From Sphingomonas sp. PP-CE-3A-406 (lineage in GTDB: Bacteria; Pseudomonadota; Alphaproteobacteria; Sphingomonadales; Sphingomonadaceae): DNA of 64,000 nt. How positions within the stretch are numbered: the stretch's first letter is position 1; every line of letters starts with the position of its first letter. Location of the stretch: assembly GCF_003688625.1 (NCBI RefSeq), contig NZ_RCWY01000003.1, forward strand, positions 806,001-870,000. Direction: 5' to 3'. The notes below the pieces were generated by a model. It saw only the letters and a program-made list of their open reading frames with translations, did no database searches and was not told the origin of the DNA. Positions 32,021-39,451 of this stretch are shown here, one piece after another. The position numbers were made by a program, and so were the translations under genes.

Positions 32021-35000
32021 GTGCTTCAGGTCAGTCCGCAGGTCGAGCAGGAATACGGCATCGCGATGGAGGCGATCGCGGTGGCGCCACTGGCGACCGC
32101 GATCGCCGAGCGACTGGCGGACGCTAACCTCGTCTACATCGCGTCCGACGATCGGCGCGCGACCGAGATCGCCGCGATCGTCGCTGCGCTTTCGCCTGCC
32201 GCGCTGGTGATCCATCTGCCGTCGAGCGATGCGCTGCCCGGCGACGACGCTCCCGCATCGCCGGCCAATGTCGGTCTGCGCGTGGCGGCGTTGCGGCGGT
32301 TGCGCGCAGGCGTCGAAGCGGGGCGCGCATCGATCCTGCTGGTAACGACCGCGGAGGCCAGCGCGGTGCGCTATCCGGCGCCTGCGATGTTCGACGTCGT
32401 CCCGCCGAGGCTCGCGCCCGGCGATACGATTGATCTCGATGCGTTCGCCGCGACCACCGCGGAGATCGGCTATGTCATCGACGATCGCGTCGACGAACCC
32501 GGTGAGATCGCGGTGCGCGGCGGTGTCGTCGACATCTTCCCGGTCGATCGCGATTTGCCCGTCCGCTTGGAGTTCGCCGATGGCAGGATCACGTCGCTGC
32601 GCCGTTACGATCCCGTCTCGCAATTGAGCCAGGGCGATTTGGACGCGATCGAGATCGGTCGTGCGACCGAGCCCGCCGTCGAACAGGGCGAGACGATCCT
32701 CGCGCACCTGCCCGGCGCGGCGGTTGCGCTCGATCCCGATGCCGGACGACGTCGTGAGCGCTTTCTCGCGGTCGCCGCCGATGGTCTGCCGCGGCGCAAG
32801 GCGGCTGCCGAACTGGTCCTCGACAAGGCCTGGGCTGCGGCGATGGCGGAGCGCGAGACGACCGCGTTTCAGATCTCCGACGATCTGCCGCCGCGCTTCA
32901 TCGAACGCCGCGATCCGACCCGCGCCTTTGCCCGGTTTGCCAAGGATGTGCTCGCCGACGGGTGGCTGGTGATCGCCGGGTCGTCGCGCGATCTGCGGTT
33001 CCTGCGGCCTCGGCTGGAGCGCGCCGCGAAGACCGGGTTCGATCCGGTCGACGATTGGGCCGGTGTACTCGCCACCAAGCCGGGACAGGCGCTGCTGCTC
33101 GACGCGCCGATCGATCGTGGGTTCGTCGTCGGCGGGATTACCGTCGTCGCGGCCGCCGATCTGCTCGGCGGGCGGGCCGGCAGCCATGAGATTTCCGACG
33201 GTCGGATCGCGCAATCGATCCTGTCGAGCGAGCTGCGGTGCGGCGACGTCGTCGTCCACGAGACGTTCGGGATCGGGATCGTCCGCGGCTTGCAGGCGCT
33301 TCCCGATACGGCCGGCTTGGATACGGGCGGCGACGCGATCGTCCTCGAATATGCCAAGGGCGGGCGGCGGCTCGTGCCGGTCGCGGAGGCCGACCGGATC
33401 TGGCGTTATGGTGCCGACGAGGACGCGGTGACGCTGGATACGCTCGATGGCGCGTCGTGGCAGAAGCGCCGCGGGGCGATCGACGCGACGATCGCCGAGA
33501 GCGCGCGCGATCTGGCCAAGCTGGCGGCCGAGCGCGATGCCCGCACGACCGACCCGATCGAGCCCGACCGGGCGGCCTATGAGCGCTTCGCGGCCGGGTT
33601 CGCCTTTACCGAGACGCCCGACCAGGCGCGCGCGATCGCGACGACGCTGTCCGATCTGGCGAGCGGCAAGCCGATGGACCGGCTGGTGATCGGCGATGTC
33701 GGCTACGGCAAGACCGAAGTCGCCTTGCGTGCGGCCGCCGCCGTCGCGCTCGCCGGGCGGCAGGTCGCTATCGCCGCACCGACGACGGTGCTGGTCCGCC
33801 AGCATATCGAGACGTTCACCAAGCGGTTCGAGGGCACCGGGATCGTCGTCGCGGGCCTCTCGCGGCTGTCGAGCAGCGCGGACAAGGCGCGCGTCCGTAC
33901 AGGCCTCGCCGACGGATCGATCGGCGTCGTGATCGGGACCGGCGCGATCGCCGGCAAGGGCGTGACCTACCGCGATCTCGCGCTGGTGGTGATCGACGAG
34001 GAACAGCGGTTCGGGACCGCAGACAAGGCCAAGCTCCACGACCTGGGCGCCGGGCATGTCCTGACGCTGAGCGCGACGCCGATCCCGCGCACGCTGCAAT
34101 CGGCGATGGTCGGTCTGCAGGGCCTGTCGATCATCGCGACACCGCCCGCACGCCGCCAGCCGATCCGCACCGCGGTCTCCAGCTTCGACGACAGCGTCGT
34201 CCGCGCGGCGTTGCGGCGCGAACGCGCGCGGGGCGGGCAGAGCTTCGTCGTGGTGCCCCGGATCGAGGACATGGCGCCGCTCGCCGCCAGGCTCGCCAAG
34301 CTCGTGCCCGAACTCGGACTGGTCCAGGCGCATGGCAAGATGCCCGCGGCCGAGATCGACGAGGCGATGGTCGCGTTTGCCGCGGGCGACGGCGACGTGC
34401 TGCTCGCCACCAACATCATCGAGGCGGGTCTCGATGTACCGAGGGCGAACACGATGATCGTCCATCACGCCGACCGGTTCGGCCTGTCGCAGCTTCACCA
34501 GTTGCGCGGGCGGGTCGGTCGCGGCGGGCGGCGTGGCCAGGTAATGCTGTTGACCGATGGCGACGCCACGATCGCACCGGCGACGTTGAAGCGGCTGAGC
34601 ACGCTCCAGGCGTTCGACCGGTTGGGCGCGGGGTTCGCGATCAGCGCGCGCGATCTCGATCTGCGCGGCGCGGGCGATCTGGTCGGCGAGGCGCAGGCCG
34701 GACACATGAAGCTGATCGGCATCGACCTGTACCAGCATCTGTTCGCGCGGGCGTTGCAGCAGGCGCGGATCGACCAGGACGGCGGGGAGCCGATCGACGA
34801 CTGGGTGCCTGAGCTGCATCTCGAGTTGGGCGGCAGCCTGCCCGAGGACTGGATCCCTGAGGAGGAGGTCCGGCTGGCGCTGTACGGGCGGCTCGCGCGG
34901 ATCTCCGACGTGGCGACGCTCGATCGGTTCGAGGCGGAACTCGACGACCGCTTCGGCGCGATGCCCGATCCGGCGCAGCGCCTGCTGCACGTCGCCAGGA

Positions 35001-35206
35001 TTCGGATGCTCGCGCGGCAGGCTGGTATCCAGCGGATCGATGCGGGGCCAGCGGCGATCGCGTTCACCCCGCATGATCGACACGCGGCGAAACCGCTGGT
35101 GGAGCTGGTCGAGAAGACCGGACGGTGGATCGCGCGCGAGACGATTCCCAATCCGGTCGAGCGCGGCGCGAAGATCGCCGATCTGCTGGGCGCGATGACC
35201 GACTGA
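32021..35206 (+). CDS. mfd: short Mfd-type transcription-repair coupling factor (DEAD/DEAH helicase)
   Basis: 1061 residues from a GTG (an ATG at 32066, MEAIAVAPLATAIAERL, is also possible). Visible: UvrB-like N-terminal region; RNA polymerase interaction domain (LRCGDVVVHETFGIGIVRGLQ…LEYAKGGRRLVPVAEADRIWRY); RecG-like helicase with Walker A GDVGYGKTEVALRAA, DEEQRFG box, SATPIPRTL, and LATNIIEAGLDVPRANTMIVH…QLRGRVGRGGRRG; and a C-terminal TRCF domain (LGGSLPEDWIPEEEVRLALYGRL). Mfd frees stalled RNA polymerase and recruits UvrA. It is about 90-100 residues shorter than usual Mfd and its N-terminal part is divergent, so it may be a second, specialised copy. Confidence 0.82.
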   Translation: MLQVSPQVEQEYGIAMEAIAVAPLATAIAERLADANLVYIASDDRRATEIAAIVAALSPAALVIHLPSSDALPGDDAPASPANVGLRVAALRRLRAGVEAGRASILLVTTAEASAVRYPAPAMFDVVPPRLAPGDTIDLDAFAATTAEIGYVIDDRVDEPGEIAVRGGVVDIFPVDRDLPVRLEFADGRITSLRRYDPVSQLSQGDLDAIEIGRATEPAVEQGETILAHLPGAAVALDPDAGRRRERFLAVAADGLPRRKAAAELVLDKAWAAAMAERETTAFQISDDLPPRFIERRDPTRAFARFAKDVLADGWLVIAGSSRDLRFLRPRLERAAKTGFDPVDDWAGVLATKPGQALLLDAPIDRGFVVGGITVVAAADLLGGRAGSHEISDGRIAQSILSSELRCGDVVVHETFGIGIVRGLQALPDTAGLDTGGDAIVLEYAKGGRRLVPVAEADRIWRYGADEDAVTLDTLDGASWQKRRGAIDATIAESARDLAKLAAERDARTTDPIEPDRAAYERFAAGFAFTETPDQARAIATTLSDLASGKPMDRLVIGDVGYGKTEVALRAAAAVALAGRQVAIAAPTTVLVRQHIETFTKRFEGTGIVVAGLSRLSSSADKARVRTGLADGSIGVVIGTGAIAGKGVTYRDLALVVIDEEQRFGTADKAKLHDLGAGHVLTLSATPIPRTLQSAMVGLQGLSIIATPPARRQPIRTAVSSFDDSVVRAALRRERARGGQSFVVVPRIEDMAPLAARLAKLVPELGLVQAHGKMPAAEIDEAMVAFAAGDGDVLLATNIIEAGLDVPRANTMIVHHADRFGLSQLHQLRGRVGRGGRRGQVMLLTDGDATIAPATLKRLSTLQAFDRLGAGFAISARDLDLRGAGDLVGEAQAGHMKLIGIDLYQHLFARALQQARIDQDGGEPIDDWVPELHLELGGSLPEDWIPEEEVRLALYGRLARISDVATLDRFEAELDDRFGAMPDPAQRLLHVARIRMLARQAGIQRIDAGPAAIAFTPHDRHAAKPLVELVEKTGRWIARETIPNPVERGAKIADLLGAMTD

Positions 35207-35211
35207 CCCGG

Positions 35212-36072
35212 TTACTCCGCGGCGGCGGCCAGCGGCGTGAGGCGGGCTTCCTCCGCCAGCGCGTCCAGCATGACGCGGACGAGGTCGACGACGCGCGCGA
35301 AACCGGCGCCCGGCGCATGATGCTTGCGATCGAGATACAGCGTGCGGTCGAGCTCGAGCTGGATCGCGTGGATGCCGGTGCCGGGCGCGGCGTGCCGTTC
35401 GAGGATATGTCCGCCTGCATAGGGTGCGTTGCGCGCGACCGAAAAGCCGTGCGCGACGCAGGCCGCTTCGACGACCTCGACGAACCGGCCGTCCGCCGCA
35501 TGGCCGAAGCGGTCGCCGATCACGATGCGGGGACCGCCGGGCGCGAGTGGCGGCATCGAATGCACGTCGAGCAGCACAGCGATCCCGAACCGTGCGCGCG
35601 CCGCCTGGAGCGCGGCGCCGACCGCGTCGTGATACGGGCGATGATCCTCGACGATCCGCGTGGTGATCTCGGCATCGGTAAACCGCCGCGCCCAGAGATC
35701 GCCGGCAGCCGATGTCCTGCGGGGGACGAGGCCGAGGCCGCTGCGCAGCTTGGCGGATTGCTGCGCCAGCGGAGTCGTCGTCGCCCCCTCGTCGATCAGC
35801 GGATCGCGTTCGTCTTCGCTGCGGTTCAGATCGATCCACGCGCGCGCGCGCAGTTGGACGATCGTGGTCTGATGCGTGCGTGCCGCCTTGGCCACCGCAT
35901 CGACGAGCCGATCTTCCAGCGGTAGCAGGCCGGACAAGGGCACGCGCAACGCCGTTTTCAGCGCAAGCGGATAGTCGCGGCCCGCATGCGGCACGGAGAT
36001 CACCACCGGGCTCGACGGGGGCGTCGTGCCGAAGCGTTCGAATGGCAGCGAGGTAAACGGGGCGGATGGCAT
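35212..36072 (-). CDS. N-formylglutamate amidohydrolase
   Basis: 286 residues of the N-formylglutamate deformylase family: VVISVPHAGRDYP near the N-terminus, LRARAWIDLNRSEDERD, a central EDHRPYHDAVGAAL, VLLDVHSMPPLAP and a C-terminal GIHAIQLELDRTLYLDR. HutG-type members release glutamate and formate at the end of histidine degradation. No hut genes are nearby, so the natural substrate is uncertain. It converges with mfd (stops 5 nt apart) and is divergent from cpdR. Confidence 0.85.
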   Translation of the reverse strand: MPSAPFTSLPFERFGTTPPSSPVVISVPHAGRDYPLALKTALRVPLSGLLPLEDRLVDAVAKAARTHQTTIVQLRARAWIDLNRSEDERDPLIDEGATTTPLAQQSAKLRSGLGLVPRRTSAAGDLWARRFTDAEITTRIVEDHRPYHDAVGAALQAARARFGIAVLLDVHSMPPLAPGGPRIVIGDRFGHAADGRFVEVVEAACVAHGFSVARNAPYAGGHILERHAAPGTGIHAIQLELDRTLYLDRKHHAPGAGFARVVDLVRVMLDALAEEARLTPLAAAAE

Positions 36073-36182
36073 CGATCCACGCTAGGGCGACCGCGCGATG
36101 CGGGCAATCGATCTGGAAATCTTAACCGCTTTGCGGCTAGGTCGACTGCAACGATGCTGTGCGAAAACGGGACTTTAGATCG

Positions 36183-36560
36183 ATGTTGCGAATCCTGCTG
36201 GCCGAAGACGATCAGGTCATGCGCGAATATCTGACGCGTGCGCTCGAACGGTCGGGCTATGCCGTGACGGCGGTCGACCGTGGCACCGCGGCGATCCCGC
36301 TGCTCGAAACCGAGACGTTCGACCTGTTGCTGACCGATATCGTCATGCCCGAGATGGACGGGATCGAGCTTGCGCAGAAGGCAGGGGAGATGTGCGCGGA
36401 CCTGCGGGTGATGTTCATCACCGGCTTCGCGGCGGTCACGCTGAAGGCCGGGCGGGCGATGCCGAACGCCCGCGTCCTGTCGAAGCCGTTCCATCTGCGC
36501 GACCTCGTCGCCGAGGTCGATCGGCTGTTCGAGATGGATAATGCGACGGGCATGCATTGA
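36183..36560 (+). CDS. cpdR: CpdR-type single-domain response regulator
   Basis: 125 residues, only a receiver domain: MLRILLAEDDQVMREYLTRAL (acidic pair), phosphoacceptor Asp52 in LLLTDIVMPEMDG, Thr in VMFITGFAAVTL and Lys in VLSKPFHLRDLVAEVDRLF. CpdR of Caulobacter, in its unphosphorylated form, primes ClpXP for cell-cycle proteolysis; this protein has the same size and sequence style. It lies immediately before tRNA-Val, an arrangement I associate with sphingomonads and related alphaproteobacteria. Confidence 0.85.
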   Translation: MLRILLAEDDQVMREYLTRALERSGYAVTAVDRGTAAIPLLETETFDLLLTDIVMPEMDGIELAQKAGEMCADLRVMFITGFAAVTLKAGRAMPNARVLSKPFHLRDLVAEVDRLFEMDNATGMH

Positions 36561-36604
36561 ACGCTTGCACGCCGCGATAACCGCGGCTAGTGGAGCCGTC
36601 CGGC

Positions 36605-36679
36605 GGGCGTGTAGCTCAGTGGTAGAGCACTGTGTTGACATCGCAGGGGTCGCAAGTTCAATCCTTGCCACGCCCACCA
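36605..36679 (+). tRNA. tRNA-Val (GAC)
   Basis: A full cloverleaf can be drawn. The acceptor arm GGGCGTG pairs with CACGCCC, and the discriminator A and CCA are encoded. The D arm holds AGCTCAGTGGTAGAGC, the anticodon stem CTGTG/CGCAG has loop TTGACAT (anticodon GAC, Val), and the T loop is GTTCAATCC. The 3' end borders a decayed integrative element. Confidence 0.95.
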
Positions 36680-36681
36680 TT

Positions 36682-36726
36682 AAAACCCCGCCATTCCAGT
36701 TGGGATGGCGGGGTTTTTGTTTTTTA
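36682..36726 (+). terminator. strong intrinsic terminator after tRNA-Val
   Basis: CCCCGCCAT (36686-36694) pairs perfectly with ATGGCGGGG (36705-36713), with further CC/GG pairing inside the loop, followed by TTTTTGTTTTTT. It ends the cpdR/tRNA-Val transcript. Confidence 0.93.
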
Positions 36727-37271
36727 GAGCCGCCACTTGTGTTGACGACTTGCGTGCGTTTTGCGTGAAGCGGAACCGTCGCTTTCTGCAGCAAGTCGGC
36801 AATCAACTCCTCCAGCATTGCGCGGACGCTCTCTAGGTAGCGGGGGTCTTCAGGGTCGAGCGTCGCATAGCGCTCGGTTGTCGTATTGAGCGCCTGATGG
36901 TCCAGGGCGACTGCGAGTTGATCCTTGTCGACGCCTCGACGCCTGAGGATGGACGCCATGGAATAGCGGATCCGGTCATGCTGTCCCGCAACGGGCTCCG
37001 CGATCTCGAAGTCCCATCGGTCCCCAATCGTCTTGGCCGGTCGGTCATGACAAGCGATGTGCAGATGACCATTGCGGCGATCATTATGGTGATCAGGCGC
37101 ATGGATCGCTGCTACGTACATCATGCCGATGGTTTTTAGTTCCGAGCACATCGCTTCGGTGACCGCCCGCCGACCGGCGGCATCAAGGCCATCTGGAAAC
37201 TCCGCCGTCAGCCGATAATGAAACTGTCCACCATACGCTCCGAAGCCCGTCCGCGCCTTGCGGAAATCCAC
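36687..37271 (-). pseudogene. relaxase N-terminal fragment fused to integrase C-terminal fragment
   Basis: An open frame whose first ~92 residues look like a MobA/MobL-type relaxase (FHYRLTAEFPDGLDAAGRR, MYVAAIHAPDHHNDRRNGHLHI with the His-hydrophobic-His metal site, then HDRPAK). The next ~70 residues look like the catalytic tail of a tyrosine recombinase: HDRIRYSMASILRRRG (His/Arg box), LDHQALNTTTERYATLDPED (His and the Tyr nucleophile). A stop codon lies just two codons before the GTG at 37271, so the relaxase lacks its natural start. Downstream the frame runs without stop through the terminator and antisense to tRNA-Val. It is best read as a deletion junction in a decayed mobile element inserted at tRNA-Val. 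Confidence 0.75.
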
Positions 37272-37407
37272 GGGTTAATGGTTTAGTATGGCACAATTGT
37301 CCCAGAAATACCCCAGTCGGGCCAATAAGCTCGACAAGGCGTGTGATCCTGCCCTCCCTAGCCCGGAAGTACCGTCTTCCGACGGTCGAACGACGGAGGT
37401 TGTAGAC

Positions 37408-37695
37408 ATGAGGCTGATATTACAAGCATTAACGGTTGCAGGAATGCTTTCTGCACCGCAAATCCTCCTTGCGCAAACATCCGGAAATACCGGACTGTGC
37501 AACCGCATTAACCGCAACTGTTCAGGGCCGGAATAAGGCGGGTACGAGTCCTTCAACGAATGTTGGGCGGATCAAGGCGCGCCGTATTGCCGTGAATACC
37601 AGCCCGATGCTTTTGATCCCCATGACTACAGCGGCAATCCATACGGAGATATCACGAATCCGCAGCCTCCGAGGGGCATAGTTGTAGTTGAGTGA
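37408..37695 (+). pseudogene. small secreted Cys-containing protein interrupted by an in-frame TAA
   Basis: GGAGGT 7 nt upstream of ATG starts MRLILQALTVAGMLSAPQILLAQ, a clear signal peptide, followed by TSGNTGLCNRINRNCSGPE and a TAA at 37534-37536. The same frame then continues with protein-like sequence (GGYESFNECWADQGAPYC, REYQPDAFDPHDYSGNPYGD, ITNPQPPRG) for 52 residues to a TGA at 37693. Four Cys, two on each side of the stop, suggest an original product of about 95 residues with two disulfides. No family recognised. It may be a recent nonsense mutation or a 42-residue functional truncation. Confidence 0.7.
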
Positions 37696-37703
37696 TGTAC
37701 GCT

Positions 37704-37726
37704 GCGGCGGAGGGGATCTCCGCCGC
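37704..37726. other. GC hairpin between convergent small genes
   Basis: GCGGCGGAG (37704-37712) and CTCCGCCGC (37718-37726) form a perfect 9-bp stem with a 5-nt loop. It is between the ends of the interrupted secreted-protein gene and the convergent 59-residue ORF. A near copy of the hairpin occurs at 38933-38955. Confidence 0.6.
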
Positions 37727-37734
37727 ACGAACAC

Positions 37735-37914
37735 CTATTCGGCAAGAACCAAGAGCGCACGTTCGTCGCGGTACTTCTCGCCGAGCGTCGCATAAACTGC
37801 CGCTTGATCTAGATGGCGTCGCCGCTCGCCAGCGGTTTTTGCGCGCGATGCGACAGCTAGCTCAATCTCTGTCAGCAGCTCGTAATTGATATTGTGGGGC
37901 ACAGCAGGTTCCAT
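37735..37914 (-). CDS. 59-residue hypothetical protein
   Basis: Read on the minus strand: MEPAVPHNINYELLTEIELA, then VASRAKTAGERRRHLDQAAV and YATLGEKYRDERALLVLAE, ending in TAG. The charge pattern and two amphipathic helices are protein-like, and I recall similar short HLDQAAVYATLGEKYRDE proteins in sphingomonads. Function unknown. It lies in the low-GC relic region next to tRNA-Val. Confidence 0.6.
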   Translation of the reverse strand: MEPAVPHNINYELLTEIELAVASRAKTAGERRRHLDQAAVYATLGEKYRDERALLVLAE

Positions 37915-38026
37915 CGTTCGCGCCGAATTTGTAGTGTCGTAGCCACGATCAAATTGCTAAAAAGACGCGGGTCCGAGATCGTTTTTTGCACCCATTATGA
38001 ATGTATCGCATCCGCGCCGCCCTGCA

Positions 38027-38107
38027 GGGGTATCGTCGGGGTACATCGCCGCTGTAGCACGTCGAGAACGCTGTATTTTCGCGGCCTAGGGAAGCCTGCG
38101 GCGGAGG
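38027..38107. repeat. diverged direct repeat, copy A, upstream of AbiV-like gene
   Basis: GGGGTATCGTCGGGGTACAT at the left and GCCTGCGGCGGAGG at the right, 67 nt start to start. Copy B at 38863-38942 has the same two blocks (one mismatch in the first) 66 nt apart; the middle is only loosely similar. The pair brackets the AbiV-like gene. Confidence 0.6.
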
Positions 38108-38147
38108 AGGTAACCTTCGCTGCGTTTTGACATTTTGGGGACTGACG

Positions 38148-38747
38148 GTGACTGACGAAGACGTCCAACTCCTTATTCCGATCATGGAAAACTTTGGGCG
38201 CTTGACCGACGATGCCACTCATCTGGTTAAGGCTAGCAGCTTTCCGAGCGCATTCGTTTTAAACGTCATCGCACTTGAGGAGCTTGGAAAGGTCATTCAG
38301 CTAAGATGGAGCCAGCTCGGGGTTAAGACCTCTAGCCAGAAACGATCAGCCCATCTGCAAAAACAGTGGGCGGTCGCGTGCGTGTTGATCGCCGGTAACA
38401 TGCTGCCTTCGTATAAACGGATGATCTTAGGTGAAGTAAGCAACCAAGAGGGCATGATCGAACTGGCAACCGCATTCATCGACTCCGATGAACGACGGTT
38501 TTTCGAACGCATCGCCGCTGTCGAACTCGACCGGTCAAAACAGGTTGGGCTCTACGAAGATGGCGTAACGATCGCGACGCACGCGCGTGATCAGATCGAT
38601 GCTGAGTTCGTGCATGGATTAACCCAGATGACGTTGGCGTGCCTGCCGTTGGTGCAGGATGATTTGTCATTGCAGCTTGGCGGAGTGTTCTTCGAACATC
38701 TCCCATCGTTAAAGGATCAAATTCTAGCCGACCGAGATAAATACTGA
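38148..38747 (+). CDS. AbiV-like abortive infection protein
   Basis: 199 residues from a GTG (VTDEDVQLLIPIMENFG) with GGGGA 6 nt upstream; a TTG at 38127 is an alternative. The segment ASSFPSAFVLNVIALEELGK (helical, with the EE-GK motif) followed by SQKRSAHLQKQWAVA matches the layout of AbiV family proteins, in which a repeated SxxAxALxxLAxEExGK motif precedes a conserved His-Lys pair. AbiV of Lactococcus stops phage development by interfering with phage translation. It stands alone, with lower GC than the flanks, in a tRNA-linked relic, which fits a phage-defence cargo gene. The family assignment is from pattern only. Confidence 0.62.
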   Translation: MTDEDVQLLIPIMENFGRLTDDATHLVKASSFPSAFVLNVIALEELGKVIQLRWSQLGVKTSSQKRSAHLQKQWAVACVLIAGNMLPSYKRMILGEVSNQEGMIELATAFIDSDERRFFERIAAVELDRSKQVGLYEDGVTIATHARDQIDAEFVHGLTQMTLACLPLVQDDLSLQLGGVFFEHLPSLKDQILADRDKY

Positions 38748-39451
38748 GGGCGCGAGCTGCGTCAGATGCGGGGGGAGTTTCAGCGGAGGAGTTTAAATCG
38801 TCTTTGCCGATGGGTCGACTTTGCGGACTCCGGATGCTGCGTCGTCCTAGCTCTCGCGGGCTGGGGTATCGACGGGGTACATTGCCTAAATCGGTCCCGA
38901 AATTCTCGGTTATCTGCGGGTATCGGGCGCCTGCGGCGGAGGGAATATCCGCCGCCATGTTTTAAGGGGGCTGCATGTTGACGCGCGGCCGGCACGCGGC
39001 GCGCGGAACGAGCCCGGCATAACGAAGAAAAGCGCTTTCATACTTAAGGTCGATCCGAGCTTGGCAGCGGCATGCGGCAACCGTCCCAGCGTGACGGCGG
39101 CAGCGGGCAGGGACGTTTAGGGCATCCAGCACTCTGCGTCACATCGCGCGTGCGATCGAGTTGCGGGTGCTGCGTATCGTCGCTCGACTTCATTCGCGAT
39201 CGATCTGGGTGATACCCGGGATCACGCATCGCTGATCGCCGTGCCGGTTAACTGCGTGCGACCTGGGTGTCCGACCTGAGCGTCGGGTCCGATAATTCGG
39301 CTGCGCGGGCCCGACTATACGCCGGCTATACGCGAAACGCTGGAATCGGTCTCGAATTGCTATGGGCCTTACGCCAGATGCGCTGCCCTCAACACCGTCG
39401 CCACGTCGTTCAACGGAGGCCGTTCAACGGTGGTCGATCAAGGGGGAAGTA
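38748..39451. other. gene-free stretch between the relic island and the kdp region
   Basis: About 700 nt. It contains direct repeat copy B (38863-38942) and a hairpin at 38933-38955 (GCGGCGGA / TCCGCCGC, 7-nt loop). No ORF on either strand looks coding. GC rises again after about 39000. The last 150 nt must hold the promoter for the barrel gene and kdp operon, but I could not pick one out. Confidence 0.5.
38863..38942. repeat. diverged direct repeat, copy B, downstream of AbiV-like gene
   Basis: GGGGTATCGACGGGGTACAT and GCCTGCGGCGGAGG at nearly the same spacing as in copy A (38027). It begins 116 nt after the AbiV-like stop. Confidence 0.6.

Noticed and set aside
31979..35839. Very long minus-strand open frame (1286 codons) opposite mfd
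   Set aside because: Composition is Arg/Asp/Pro-rich without recognisable domains and mirrors the codon structure of mfd on the other strand; a high-GC shadow.
36000..36686. Continuation of the relaxase-integrase frame through tRNA-Val and antisense to cpdR
   Set aside because: Only chance absence of stops; sequence from the tRNA onward has no protein-like features.
37949..38218. 89-codon minus-strand frame overlapping direct repeat copy A and the AbiV-like start
   Set aside because: Its PPPP/VPRRYP-type sequence comes from the repeat and no ribosome site or homology-like pattern is visible.
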